From JBBQKF01 sp038326615 (GTDB lineage Bacteria; Bacillota; Clostridia; Saccharofermentanales; UBA5734): a stretch of 39,736 nucleotides of DNA. The DNA is taken from positions 1-39,736 of the forward strand of contig JBBQKF010000018.1 of NCBI GenBank assembly GCA_038326615.1, given 5' to 3'. Of the stretch, positions 7,616 through 16,606 are shown one piece after another (the stretch's first letter is position 1; every line of letters starts with the position of its first letter). Position numbers and translations under genes: made by a program. The notes beneath the pieces are model-generated. The model was not told where the DNA came from and searched no databases. It saw only the letters and a list, made by a program, of their open reading frames with translations.

Positions 7616-9840
7616 TAATTGTTTCCCCCCTTGACTAATAAATAACTTTTTGAAATTATAGTGCCAGCATCGGACTGATAAGGATTTGCACCATAATTCA
7701 CTATAATCTGATCACCATCCTCATAGGTAGTGGCAAAAACCTCTTCTGACAGCTTTTGATGTTTTGTGATGTACTGGTTTGCTTTGCCCTTAAGTATACT
7801 ATTCATTTCTTTATACTTTTGAACTGCATCCTCCAGCCAAGCCGCATAGTGTGAATAATACAAGTCGCTGTTCCTGGAGTTGCGTACTGCATCTGACGAT
7901 GCATATGTCCATTTGTAGTAAGGGGAAGCTCCTGTCTCCAGCGATTTTAAATACAATACAGTTGGATCAGAAACTGAATTAATCGGTTCTAACGAATAAG
8001 GAATAACGCCATGAAGGACAATCTGGTAAAAAGGAATTCCTCCATCTGAAAGATCAAAATCACTGTCCGAAGAAGGTGTGTTAAAAATGGCGCTGGAATA
8101 TGGCAAAGTATAACTTTGTCCCTCATTGGATATCAAAGGAACTTTTTTAGCCCGATAAGAATCCAATCCTAGGATAATAGATTTTAAAGTTACTGTAAGT
8201 GCGGTGTTTTGATTTTTGAAATCCCGATAAAGGACATCTTGCCCCTTGACACCCAAACCAAAGCCATACGCAGCAATTGATTGAACATATTCGTCTATAT
8301 ATGGCTTCACTCTGGAATTTGTAAGAACAGACTGTGTCGATTTCGACGAGTCCTCTACATAAGTATTCGGTTTGTATTGAGAAATTAAGATTGGCACTTT
8401 TCTCATATTTTTTGCAGCCTCATACAACTCGGAAATAAAATTAGATCCTTTATAATAAGTTGTAATATTAACATTTCCATATAAATCATACCCATTGTCT
8501 TTAGTTGTCTCGACGAATTCTTTGATACCCGTATTTCCACCGAGGCTGCTCATTACATCGAATTTTCGGGGTGTTTTACCCCATGCAGTTTCCTCAGACC
8601 AATTAAAATATTGTAGTTTCAGCTCAGATACTCCCGCTTCATGCAAGGAATTCAAAATTTCTCCGGCTTGATCATATGTTGTAAGTGTTTGCCCTGATTC
8701 AATAGGAACTCCCGCATATTGCTTTTTCTTAATAGTTGCGCCGTAAAGATCCAGGAACAGTGGTAGTTCTTTTTCGCCGGTGCTTTTTTTCATTTTATAT
8801 GTATCGAAGAGATAACTCCTATAAATGCCGGCCATGTCAACGTAGGTTAGATTTTCGCCATTTTGTAGGTAATACTCAACTTCCGCTTCATTTAAATAAA
8901 TTGGAGTTTTTTGATATAGATCAATAGTTGCACGATTATCATCATAAACAATCTTATCTTTCACCCGAAGTGTAAATTGCGTGCACACATTCACATAATT
9001 GGACTTATCTTCATCAGTATTTGCAACTATATAGGCATCGGCAGCACCTTTTGTGACAATACCGAGCATAATTGCGTCCTTCGTTTTTGCGCCAAAAACT
9101 GGAAGCCTAATCCCTTGTGTTACAATAACATCGGACTCTTTTGACAGCGACGCATCGCTTGAGAATATTTTCCCTGCATAGGTTAAAGTTTGCGGCTTTT
9201 TATTTTGATAATCAATCAACGCTCCACTTCCATCTGGTATCATAAAATATCCCTGGGATTTTCCGTCAGATGCCATGAAGAAAGGTAGAATCCTGATATC
9301 CATAATTTTGATATTCCCAAGCTCTTTGATTGTGGACGGATCCAATGAAATTTTAAATCCATGTTCTGTAATGCGCACTAATAAAGGGATGCTTATTTTT
9401 TCATCTTGAAACAAGTAAGTAAGCTGATAACCATTGGTGACTGGCTCTACAGAAAGTCCTCCGTTTGAAATGCTGTTTTTTGTACTATTCACTGTGGTTA
9501 TTGTTTTCGCTACGTTGTCCAAAACCGTTATTTCCAGCATGGATCTTATTCTATTTTTGCTTGCAGCTTTCATGCTTTCATCTTCTTCAACCTGCCTTGG
9601 ATAGCTTGTATAAACTGTGTTGTTTCTTGTATCCAAAATTGAAAAATAGCCTGTCCCTTCATCCATTTGCATCTGATAAGAACTTTGGACCAGTGCTTCG
9701 GTTTTCGTGATTTCAGACGAAAAGAGTAATTTATCGGGGATTTTTAAAACATCCCAGGCAACAAATCCGCTCCAAGTCAATGCTGCTATTAAAACAATAG
9801 CAAACAAAATTAATAGAATTTTCTTTTTATTTAAAAACAC
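7615..9840 (-). CDS. membrane-anchored DUF5696-like protein, possible glycosidase
   Basis: The 741-residue protein has a basic N-terminus and one membrane segment (about 8-28); the rest should lie outside the cell. I recognise it as resembling DUF5696-type proteins that occur beside LplB-type permeases in Firmicutes. Three parts can be made out. A beta-rich region (about 50-350) contains ILPFFMASDGKSQGYFMIPD. A region that reads like an alpha/beta barrel (about 370-640) contains LFLDLYGATIKKK and GVSELKLQYFNWSEE. A C-terminal beta domain contains EVFATTYEDGDQIIVNYG, a pattern common at the ends of glycoside hydrolases. A glycan-active enzyme or glycan-binding subunit is therefore inferred, not shown. 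The GTG start at 9840 lies eight bases after GGAGGGG; an upstream TTG overlaps that site. Confidence 0.75.
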   Translation of the reverse strand: MFLNKKKILLILFAIVLIAALTWSGFVAWDVLKIPDKLLFSSEITKTEALVQSSYQMQMDEGTGYFSILDTRNNTVYTSYPRQVEEDESMKAASKNRIRSMLEITVLDNVAKTITTVNSTKNSISNGGLSVEPVTNGYQLTYLFQDEKISIPLLVRITEHGFKISLDPSTIKELGNIKIMDIRILPFFMASDGKSQGYFMIPDGSGALIDYQNKKPQTLTYAGKIFSSDASLSKESDVIVTQGIRLPVFGAKTKDAIMLGIVTKGAADAYIVANTDEDKSNYVNVCTQFTLRVKDKIVYDDNRATIDLYQKTPIYLNEAEVEYYLQNGENLTYVDMAGIYRSYLFDTYKMKKSTGEKELPLFLDLYGATIKKKQYAGVPIESGQTLTTYDQAGEILNSLHEAGVSELKLQYFNWSEETAWGKTPRKFDVMSSLGGNTGIKEFVETTKDNGYDLYGNVNITTYYKGSNFISELYEAAKNMRKVPILISQYKPNTYVEDSSKSTQSVLTNSRVKPYIDEYVQSIAAYGFGLGVKGQDVLYRDFKNQNTALTVTLKSIILGLDSYRAKKVPLISNEGQSYTLPYSSAIFNTPSSDSDFDLSDGGIPFYQIVLHGVIPYSLEPINSVSDPTVLYLKSLETGASPYYKWTYASSDAVRNSRNSDLYYSHYAAWLEDAVQKYKEMNSILKGKANQYITKHQKLSEEVFATTYEDGDQIIVNYGANPYQSDAGTIISKSYLLVKGGNN

Positions 9841-9864
9841 TTTGTTTTCCCCTCCGTTCAAAAA

Positions 9865-10485
9865 CTAGATACGATAAAATATTTCTTCGTAGACTGATTT
9901 TATAAATGCAGCCAATTGTTGAAATAGTAAAATAATAAGAAACGACAAAAAAAGAATCAATATTAGACCAATGACGCTGCCAACAATACTGAAAACGGTC
10001 ATTTTGAGATTATATCGATGTATCTGCATCATACCAAAAAACAACAGCAACCCAGTCCATATAAATCCGACTGTATTGGCCATTACGATAAAGGCGCCTT
10101 CCGACACAGATAGTACGTTTGAGAGAAGAACTGTGATTAAAATCATTGTAATCATTGGAGTCAGTGCATACCCTGTGCAAATCCATATTTCTCGCAAAGT
10201 TCCCTCACCATCAAACAATGTACATAATGACCAGTTTGCGATGCAAAAAAACAGAAACATAACAAATGTGGAAATGAAAATGTATATGATGTTTGTGTTT
10301 TCAATATCAAAAGAATTGAAACGAAAATTCGTAAATTGTCTCTCAAAAGAGGCGATAATAAACCATAAGAAAGCAAGAAGGGTTGCGATTCCAACAGATC
10401 CGGTCTTCTGATATTTCATCTGGTCAAATCCATCAACCGGATGAAACATAATGGTTATAAATTCTTTTACTTTCGTGTTCATCAT
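9865..10485 (-). CDS. Yip1-like multi-pass membrane protein
   Basis: Membrane protein of 206 residues with about five or six hydrophobic segments. A short soluble N-terminus contains MFHPVDGFDQMKY, typical of Yip1/YIF-like domains in bacteria (a 'P-x-x-x-F/Y-x-x-hK' start followed by membrane helices). The function of these bacterial proteins is not established. Its start ATG overlaps the stop of the NHL/TPR gene (ATGATG around TGA), and it ends 25 bp before the DUF5696-like gene. It is therefore co-translated with two extracytoplasmic partners. A scaffold or assembly role in the transporter complex is a guess from context. Confidence 0.7.
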   Translation of the reverse strand: MMNTKVKEFITIMFHPVDGFDQMKYQKTGSVGIATLLAFLWFIIASFERQFTNFRFNSFDIENTNIIYIFISTFVMFLFFCIANWSLCTLFDGEGTLREIWICTGYALTPMITMILITVLLSNVLSVSEGAFIVMANTVGFIWTGLLLFFGMMQIHRYNLKMTVFSIVGSVIGLILILFLSFLIILLFQQLAAFIKSVYEEIFYRI

Positions 10486-11933
10486 CTCTTCCCCCTTTTT
10501 GCCAGAGCAATACGCAATTTTTTGCGGTTTATTACAAGAATGCCTCCTAAAACCAGCACCACAATAATTCCGGCAAACAATGAGAAATGTTCCCTGATAT
10601 ATTTTGTGCGGAATTCCCCAAATGCAAGTGACTCTTGCTGTTTTGAATTTCCAAGCCGATAATACTTCATTGCCTCACTATAATTTCCAGTATGAAAAAG
10701 AGCTTTTCCGATTCCGACATATGCCTGATAATTATTAGAATTACGTTTCAACACATCTTCCCATAATGATTTTGACTCGATATATTTTCCATCCTGATAC
10801 ATTTGTATCGCTTCAATAACTTTATTTCCATATTCAGTCTGTTTGAACTCTGTGATGTTGAATTTTGTAGAATCATAAACATATATTTTTCCGTTAAAGC
10901 TTTCTATTAGCGTAGGTGTCTGGAAAGTCCCCATCTGATTTCCTTTCGCACCAAAAATCAAAACTCCCTCTCCATCCTGGTCATACATAAATATACGTTT
11001 TCTTGTTTCATCCAGTGCAAACAGAAACCCTTTTTCGTCGACTTCCACATCCTTTAAAGAGGTATCGACAACGCTTCCCTTTGAGTAATTAACTTCCAGG
11101 TCCCCGAAATTATTCATATTCCAGATATTGTTACCGACCGGATTGATCTTGCGGAGTTCACCTAAGCTAGTTTCTGTTCTTGCTGTGCAGGTATAGATAA
11201 AATTGTCTTTATCCACATCAAAATTTTTGTATTCAAGCGGTACATAGCGATTCATCCTATCCCGCATCGAATCGGGGACAAATTTTTTCCATATTAAATC
11301 ACTTAAGAGATTTGCTGACAGTTCAACACGATTCGATCCATAAAATTCAATAAATTTTCCCTGTTTATCAAAAGTCGCTGCACCTTGAAAAACGCCTGAA
11401 ATAATGGTGTAGATATTTCCAACAGAGTCTGCCAGTACGTTTTGGGGTTTGAAATCTTTTTCTTGGGGAAATATCTCACTTTTGGGCTTTGTAATTTCCT
11501 TTTTAATCTTCCCGGTTTGATCTAAAACAAGAATTTTACTGTTGTCCGTGTCAGCGATATAAATCGTCTCCCCGGCAATATAAAATCCCTGTGGCTTATT
11601 TAATACATATGGGGTTCCGTCGGATGTCGCAAATTTGTCAAGAATCCAAAGTATCCTATATTCTTGATCCATTTTAATAATCCGTCCATTTGCTGAATCA
11701 AGCAAATAAATATTTCCTTCATTATCAATGGAAATATCCTCTATAAATTTAAAAAAAACAGTACCGGACGCATCTCCATAGACAGTTCTTGTTGGTTCAT
11801 AACCGATTGCAGAGGGAACAGCTCTAGCAAATCCATCATATGTGTAACCTAAATACGGGATATATGCATAACTTGCTGTGCTAAACAATAACAATATAAT
11901 TACGGGCAGTATTATACAAACATGTTTCTTCAT
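10482..11933 (-). CDS. extracytoplasmic NHL-propeller/TPR membrane protein
   Basis: Protein of 483 residues. It has a signal peptide (about 1-23, ending SYA), then NHL-type beta-propeller repeats. Examples are FIEDISIDNEGNIYLLDSAN, KPQGFYIAGETIYIADTDNS and DVEVDEKGFLFALDETRKR. Next come one or two tetratricopeptide repeats (AIQMYQDGKYIESKSLWEDV and YVGIGKALFHTGNYSEAMKY), then a C-terminal membrane segment with a basic tail. The propeller and TPR should face outside, tethered to the membrane. Both modules are protein- or glycan-interaction scaffolds. The ATG at 11933 follows GGAG by about five bases and sits 31 bp after the upstream permease stop. It overlaps the Yip1-like gene. No catalytic motif is seen. 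Confidence 0.8.
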   Translation of the reverse strand: MKKHVCIILPVIILLLFSTASYAYIPYLGYTYDGFARAVPSAIGYEPTRTVYGDASGTVFFKFIEDISIDNEGNIYLLDSANGRIIKMDQEYRILWILDKFATSDGTPYVLNKPQGFYIAGETIYIADTDNSKILVLDQTGKIKKEITKPKSEIFPQEKDFKPQNVLADSVGNIYTIISGVFQGAATFDKQGKFIEFYGSNRVELSANLLSDLIWKKFVPDSMRDRMNRYVPLEYKNFDVDKDNFIYTCTARTETSLGELRKINPVGNNIWNMNNFGDLEVNYSKGSVVDTSLKDVEVDEKGFLFALDETRKRIFMYDQDGEGVLIFGAKGNQMGTFQTPTLIESFNGKIYVYDSTKFNITEFKQTEYGNKVIEAIQMYQDGKYIESKSLWEDVLKRNSNNYQAYVGIGKALFHTGNYSEAMKYYRLGNSKQQESLAFGEFRTKYIREHFSLFAGIIVVLVLGGILVINRKKLRIALAKRGKR

Positions 11934-11964
11934 TTTTTCTCCAATCCTTTTCAAAACCCTGGTG

Positions 11965-12831
11965 CTATCCTTTGATTCCGGAATAAGCCATTGTTTCAAG
12001 TATTTTACTTTGCGAGAACACGAAAACCAAAATCGGTGGAATCATAAGGATTACAGCGGCTGCAGATGCTATTCCAACAGTTGCGATTGTGTTGGATACG
12101 GAAATCTGACGGAACATTGCGGGAAGATTTTTGAGTTGCTCCGTAAAAATAAATGCGGAGGTATCTCTGTTCCAAAGAGCTTGAAAAGACAGTATGAACG
12201 CTGTAAGCCAGGCAGGTTTTACGTTAGGCATGATAAGAACCCAGAATGTTGTCCATGTGCTTGCGCCGTCAACCGTAGCTGCTTCTACAAGAGAATCTGG
12301 TATTTGCGACATGAATTGCTTCATCAAAAACAATCCTAGAGATGATGCAAAAACTGGTAGAATAATTGCAAAAGGAGTGTCAATCAACGAAAGTTTCGAC
12401 AATAAAATATATTGAGGAATGTATGTAACCTCATAAACAAACAAAAGGGAAAGGGTGATTATTTTGAAATACATTTTACTACCTGGAAACAAAAATTTTG
12501 CTAGTGGATATGCAGCCATTGAAGAAATAATTACGCTTCCTGCGGACCCTACAATCGTCATATATATACTATTGAAAATATATCTTTCAAAAGGAACCCA
12601 CATATTATTGGTACTCATTAACAAGTTAATGAAGTTATCCACAGTTGGATTTCTGACGAAAAACTTTGGTGGAAATACAAATAATTCTTCAATCGGTTTT
12701 AGTGATTGAACAATGGAATATATAAATGGAATTATCATAAAAAGACCTAGAAGGCATAAAAATATAAGGATTGTAATGTCTCCGTAAATGGAATGGTTTG
12801 CTCTCCGGCCAACTTTGCTTTTAAGTGACAT
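11965..12831 (-). CDS. sugar ABC permease, MalG-like (pair 1)
   Basis: CUT1 permease of 288 residues with about six membrane segments and the EAA loop EAATVDGASTWTTFWVLIMP. AGGAGG lies nine bases before the ATG, and the gene follows its partner by 15 bp. With the MalF-like protein encoded upstream it forms the membrane core of the transporter served by the 935-residue binding protein. Confidence 0.93.
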   Translation of the reverse strand: MSLKSKVGRRANHSIYGDITILIFLCLLGLFMIIPFIYSIVQSLKPIEELFVFPPKFFVRNPTVDNFINLLMSTNNMWVPFERYIFNSIYMTIVGSAGSVIISSMAAYPLAKFLFPGSKMYFKIITLSLLFVYEVTYIPQYILLSKLSLIDTPFAIILPVFASSLGLFLMKQFMSQIPDSLVEAATVDGASTWTTFWVLIMPNVKPAWLTAFILSFQALWNRDTSAFIFTEQLKNLPAMFRQISVSNTIATVGIASAAAVILMIPPILVFVFSQSKILETMAYSGIKG

Positions 12832-12846
12832 AGTGATTTTCTCCTC

Positions 12847-13764
12847 CTACAACGCGGTATATTTTTGGAGAAGCTTTTTGATTCCCCAGTGAATGCTTAC
12901 CATCGATATGAATAAAATCGTTGCAATCGCAGATGCATAACCCATTTCAAAGCGAATGGTCCCATGGTCCAATAGATGCGTTACAATTGTTGCGGCTGCA
13001 TAATCAGTGCTTGGAAAGCCTGCCAATTGTATGCTAACCTGACTAACGGCAAAGGCGACTCCGATTTGCATTACTGCTGCAAAAAGCAACTGCGGACCCA
13101 TCGACGGGAGCGTGATAAACCGCAGCTCCTGAAAGCGATTCTTTATTCCATCAATTTGTCCTGCTTCAAACAATGAATGGTCAACGCTTTGCAATCCAGC
13201 TATGAAAGCAAGGAAAGATGTACCCAGACTGGCCCACAATTGTACAATAATAATGATAGTCAGGGAGTACCTTGGATCCGTAAGCCACTGTACTGGTTCA
13301 TACATAGCACCTGATTGAATCAGCACGCTATTAACCAACCCACTTGCATCTCCGCTAAATATATAACCCCATACTGCAAATACAGTAGATGAAATTGACG
13401 GGATATAAAAGACTAATGTAACAACAGCTCTTAGTTTCGGGGTTAATTCGTTGATTAGCCACGCAATGAAAAGACAGGCGAAATAGCTTATAGGACCTGT
13501 TATCAATGCGAAAATCAGGGTATTTTTTACAACTATTGGAAATACTTCATCATCAAGGAACATTCTGACATAATTGAGCCATCCTATAAATTCAGGTTTT
13601 TGAATCATATTAAAATTTGTAAAACTTAATACAATGGCCGATATTACTGAAATGACAGTAAACAAGAGAAAGAAAATCGAAAATGGAAGTAACATAAGAT
13701 ATTTATCCTTGTTTTTTCTTACTTCATTCCATATGTTTTTCTTTTGGATTTTGGCTTCAAGCAT
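12847..13764 (-). CDS. sugar ABC permease, MalF-like (pair 1)
   Basis: CUT1 permease of 305 residues with about six membrane segments and the EAA loop EAGQIDGIKNRFQELRFITL. It lies 34 bp after the large binding-protein gene, the usual order in these operons (binding protein, MalF-type, MalG-type). AAAGGA about ten bases upstream of the ATG is the likely ribosome site. Confidence 0.93.
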   Translation of the reverse strand: MLEAKIQKKNIWNEVRKNKDKYLMLLPFSIFFLLFTVISVISAIVLSFTNFNMIQKPEFIGWLNYVRMFLDDEVFPIVVKNTLIFALITGPISYFACLFIAWLINELTPKLRAVVTLVFYIPSISSTVFAVWGYIFSGDASGLVNSVLIQSGAMYEPVQWLTDPRYSLTIIIIVQLWASLGTSFLAFIAGLQSVDHSLFEAGQIDGIKNRFQELRFITLPSMGPQLLFAAVMQIGVAFAVSQVSIQLAGFPSTDYAAATIVTHLLDHGTIRFEMGYASAIATILFISMVSIHWGIKKLLQKYTAL

Positions 13765-13798
13765 TTTTGTGGATTCCTTTCAACAAATCAAATAAATC

Positions 13799-16606
13799 TT
13801 ATCCGATTTTAAGTTCTTTCCGCTTTCTTTCGAGCTCTGCATTCATATCAGAGTTGTATGTGTATAAACTTTCCCTCGGGTTTTTGGAACTTATGACCAC
13901 GCTGCGGAATGCATTAGTAATACTACGTGTAATGTAATAGCTCGCAGGAACTTGCGCTGCTAATTCGAGATTATTTAATTGCGATAGTAAGACCGACAGT
14001 TCTTTTTGCGACCAGTTCATTTCTTTGAGGGCTTCGATATTTGCTGTATCATAGCGCCCCGCCTGTCCAAAAATGTTTTCTATTGCCAAACCGTATTCTA
14101 TTTGTGTTTTTTTAGAGGTAAACCAGTCAATGTAGCGAAATCCAGCAGCTTTATTTTTAATTCCTTTCATCATGACAAGTCCTGTGACTCCGCCGGTTGT
14201 GGTTTTATTCAGACTTCCATCCTCGCGCAGTGTGCCAGGAACAGGAACCATTGCCCACAATCCTTCGATTTCCGGTGCGGCAACCGAAAGCATGTTATAT
14301 ATCGAGTATCCTGCAATTCCCAATGGCATTTCACCTGAACGGAAGCGATTGTAAAAATCATAAGATATCGGTAGGCTATATTTTTTATAAAATTCTGTCC
14401 ATTGTTTAAATGCTTTCAAAGCATTTTCCTTGTCTAATTCAGTTTTGGAAAATTCACTGTTATAGTATTGACCTCCATTTTGGAATAGCAACATATCGAA
14501 AATCGAATTATCAGGAGCAATCGCAGTTCCAACAGGAATACCCACCAACAGCTTATTTTTTTGGATAATTGTCAAAACATTATAGAATTCGCTCCATGTC
14601 TGGGGAGGCGTTATTTTTAATTCATCAAAAATATCTTTACGATAAAACATCATATTAAAACTTTGCTGTAAAGGCACTCCGTATACTCCTCCCTGATAAC
14701 GAAAAGGTGTCATGGAGCTTGTTTCAAACCTTGATTGTATCTCACCAAAATTTTCATATTGTGACAAATCAGTCAATGCTCCACGTGCCGCAAAATTGAC
14801 ACTATCCCCAGCTCCGGTATATAAAGATATATCCGGACCTTTACCGGCGGCAATCGCTTCTGTAAGTCCTTGTTGTACAAGAGAGATATTGACAGGAACA
14901 TTTGTATCACGGACAAAATAGTTCTCTGATAAATCTTTGATTATCTGAGCTTGGTCGCGGCCAAGGTTTATCCAGATTTTAAGACTCTTTTCTTCTTCAT
15001 TGATACTGTCGCCAATCATAGAGTAGTCATTGAAAAATGATCCAAGCAATGCTTTCATGCGATATGCGAATTGTTCAAAGAAGAGTGCATTTTCCGTAGG
15101 CGCCTTGACATTCTCACCTTTAATAAATAAATAATCTATTTCAAGTGGTTGTTCCTTAAGGGATAAAAGCCAGCTTGAGACACTGCTGATATTGTTTCTG
15201 AAGTCCTCTAAGCGTAAAGGAATGGTATCTGGTTTTTCGACAAAGCTTTCTATTTGAGATGCCAGTTTCTCAATGACAACCGCATCCGAACCACTTGTAA
15301 TGCCAAGTTGGGCGATTTGGATTTTTAGTTGTCGCAATTGTGCTACTTTTTCTTTAAATTCCAAAAGAAGTCCTGGAATATCTTTTTGTAGCTGGTAATC
15401 GCGATATTGATCTGGTGTCACTCCTGTAATCATAATCATTTTTCGGTAACTTGTATTCAGATCCAGAATTATCGAGTTAAATTTTGACAGCACTTCTCCT
15501 GCTACTCCTGGAACCACTTCCATGCGAATGATGTGTTTTCCTTTAGTAAAATAGAATCGGTATGGATTTACTTCCCCCAGATATTTGATATACCAGCTAA
15601 TGTTGTAAGGAAAGCGCATACTCTTCATCTCTTTGAACTGCTGTTTCCCATCTATAAAAATCGTTCTTGACGAGTAATATCCGCGTATATAGTTTTGTCT
15701 CACTCTCATTCCAATTGAATAAATCCCGCTTTGAGGTGCGTCAATCTCCCACTCGATCCATTGACCGGACATTTTCCAATTACTTTGTCCAATGGTGTTC
15801 AATCTCAATTTGACCGGATCTGAGGGAGATGTCGCGGCGTTGGACTTGTCGTAAGTTGGATAAAGAACCGTACTCGATACTGCTACTGGACTTTCTGCTT
15901 GAATCTGTTCGTATGCAGAATCCGCCTGGTTAGCTTTTCCTTCATTGTTTGCATTATATTCATCATAACTTTGGAGATCTGCTGGATTATAAATTTTGAT
16001 TTGATGAATAGCAAATCCTGCTTTTATGCTTTCAATCCTGATTATGTTTTCACCTTTTTTGAAAGAAAATAGTAGCGGGTCGTTATAAATCCCTCTAGCG
16101 TCTTTCAAATCCTGATACAGCCAGACTTTTTCTTCTTGTTTCTCCGGTCTGATATCGTTCCCTCTTTTGTCCTGTCTGATTTTAGTCTTATCAATATATC
16201 TTCTCATCATTTTTATTCCGTTTGCGGAAGCATATTGTAATTCACCGTTCACCAAGAAGCGGATTTCGAAATCACCGATTTTGTCACTAATGGAGCAATA
16301 CATAAGTTGAATCTGATACGCCCCTTCTTCAGGAATTGATATTTTCCATTGTGAAAATGATTCGTTTGTTTCAAAAACAGCAGCATCCAGGTCAAGCACA
16401 GTGGAAATTGCAGCATTACCTTCATCGGCTATTTTATCTTTTGAATATAAAAGAAGATCGCTTAGCGGTTTTTTTATATTGCTATATATTTCTTGCGCTA
16501 TTACGGAGTCACCTTCTGTACCGTAAATAGGAACTTGAGGCATGGCGCAACAAAGGATTCCTATTAAAAGAAAACCTGCAACAACAGAACGGATTTTACC
16601 TGGCAT
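13799..16606 (-). CDS. large sugar-binding protein with beta-sandwich extension
   Basis: Extracytoplasmic solute-binding protein of 935 residues, more than twice the usual 420-550. It has a signal peptide (about 1-30) without a clear lipobox. Two beta-rich modules follow, at about 75-208 and 235-385. Each ends in a carbohydrate-module-like pattern (KKGENIIRIESIKAGFAIHQ and TKGKHIIRMEVVPGVAGEVL). A helical stretch spans about 400-490. A family-1 binding domain spans about 540-935, with GKGPDISLYTGAGDSVNFA and PPQTWSEFYNVL typical of sugar-binding proteins. The extension probably adds glycan contacts or reaches the cell surface. ATG overlaps the stop of the regulator gene (TAATG), with AGGAGAG seven bases upstream. 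Confidence 0.85.
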   Translation of the reverse strand: MPGKIRSVVAGFLLIGILCCAMPQVPIYGTEGDSVIAQEIYSNIKKPLSDLLLYSKDKIADEGNAAISTVLDLDAAVFETNESFSQWKISIPEEGAYQIQLMYCSISDKIGDFEIRFLVNGELQYASANGIKMMRRYIDKTKIRQDKRGNDIRPEKQEEKVWLYQDLKDARGIYNDPLLFSFKKGENIIRIESIKAGFAIHQIKIYNPADLQSYDEYNANNEGKANQADSAYEQIQAESPVAVSSTVLYPTYDKSNAATSPSDPVKLRLNTIGQSNWKMSGQWIEWEIDAPQSGIYSIGMRVRQNYIRGYYSSRTIFIDGKQQFKEMKSMRFPYNISWYIKYLGEVNPYRFYFTKGKHIIRMEVVPGVAGEVLSKFNSIILDLNTSYRKMIMITGVTPDQYRDYQLQKDIPGLLLEFKEKVAQLRQLKIQIAQLGITSGSDAVVIEKLASQIESFVEKPDTIPLRLEDFRNNISSVSSWLLSLKEQPLEIDYLFIKGENVKAPTENALFFEQFAYRMKALLGSFFNDYSMIGDSINEEEKSLKIWINLGRDQAQIIKDLSENYFVRDTNVPVNISLVQQGLTEAIAAGKGPDISLYTGAGDSVNFAARGALTDLSQYENFGEIQSRFETSSMTPFRYQGGVYGVPLQQSFNMMFYRKDIFDELKITPPQTWSEFYNVLTIIQKNKLLVGIPVGTAIAPDNSIFDMLLFQNGGQYYNSEFSKTELDKENALKAFKQWTEFYKKYSLPISYDFYNRFRSGEMPLGIAGYSIYNMLSVAAPEIEGLWAMVPVPGTLREDGSLNKTTTGGVTGLVMMKGIKNKAAGFRYIDWFTSKKTQIEYGLAIENIFGQAGRYDTANIEALKEMNWSQKELSVLLSQLNNLELAAQVPASYYITRSITNAFRSVVISSKNPRESLYTYNSDMNAELERKRKELKIG

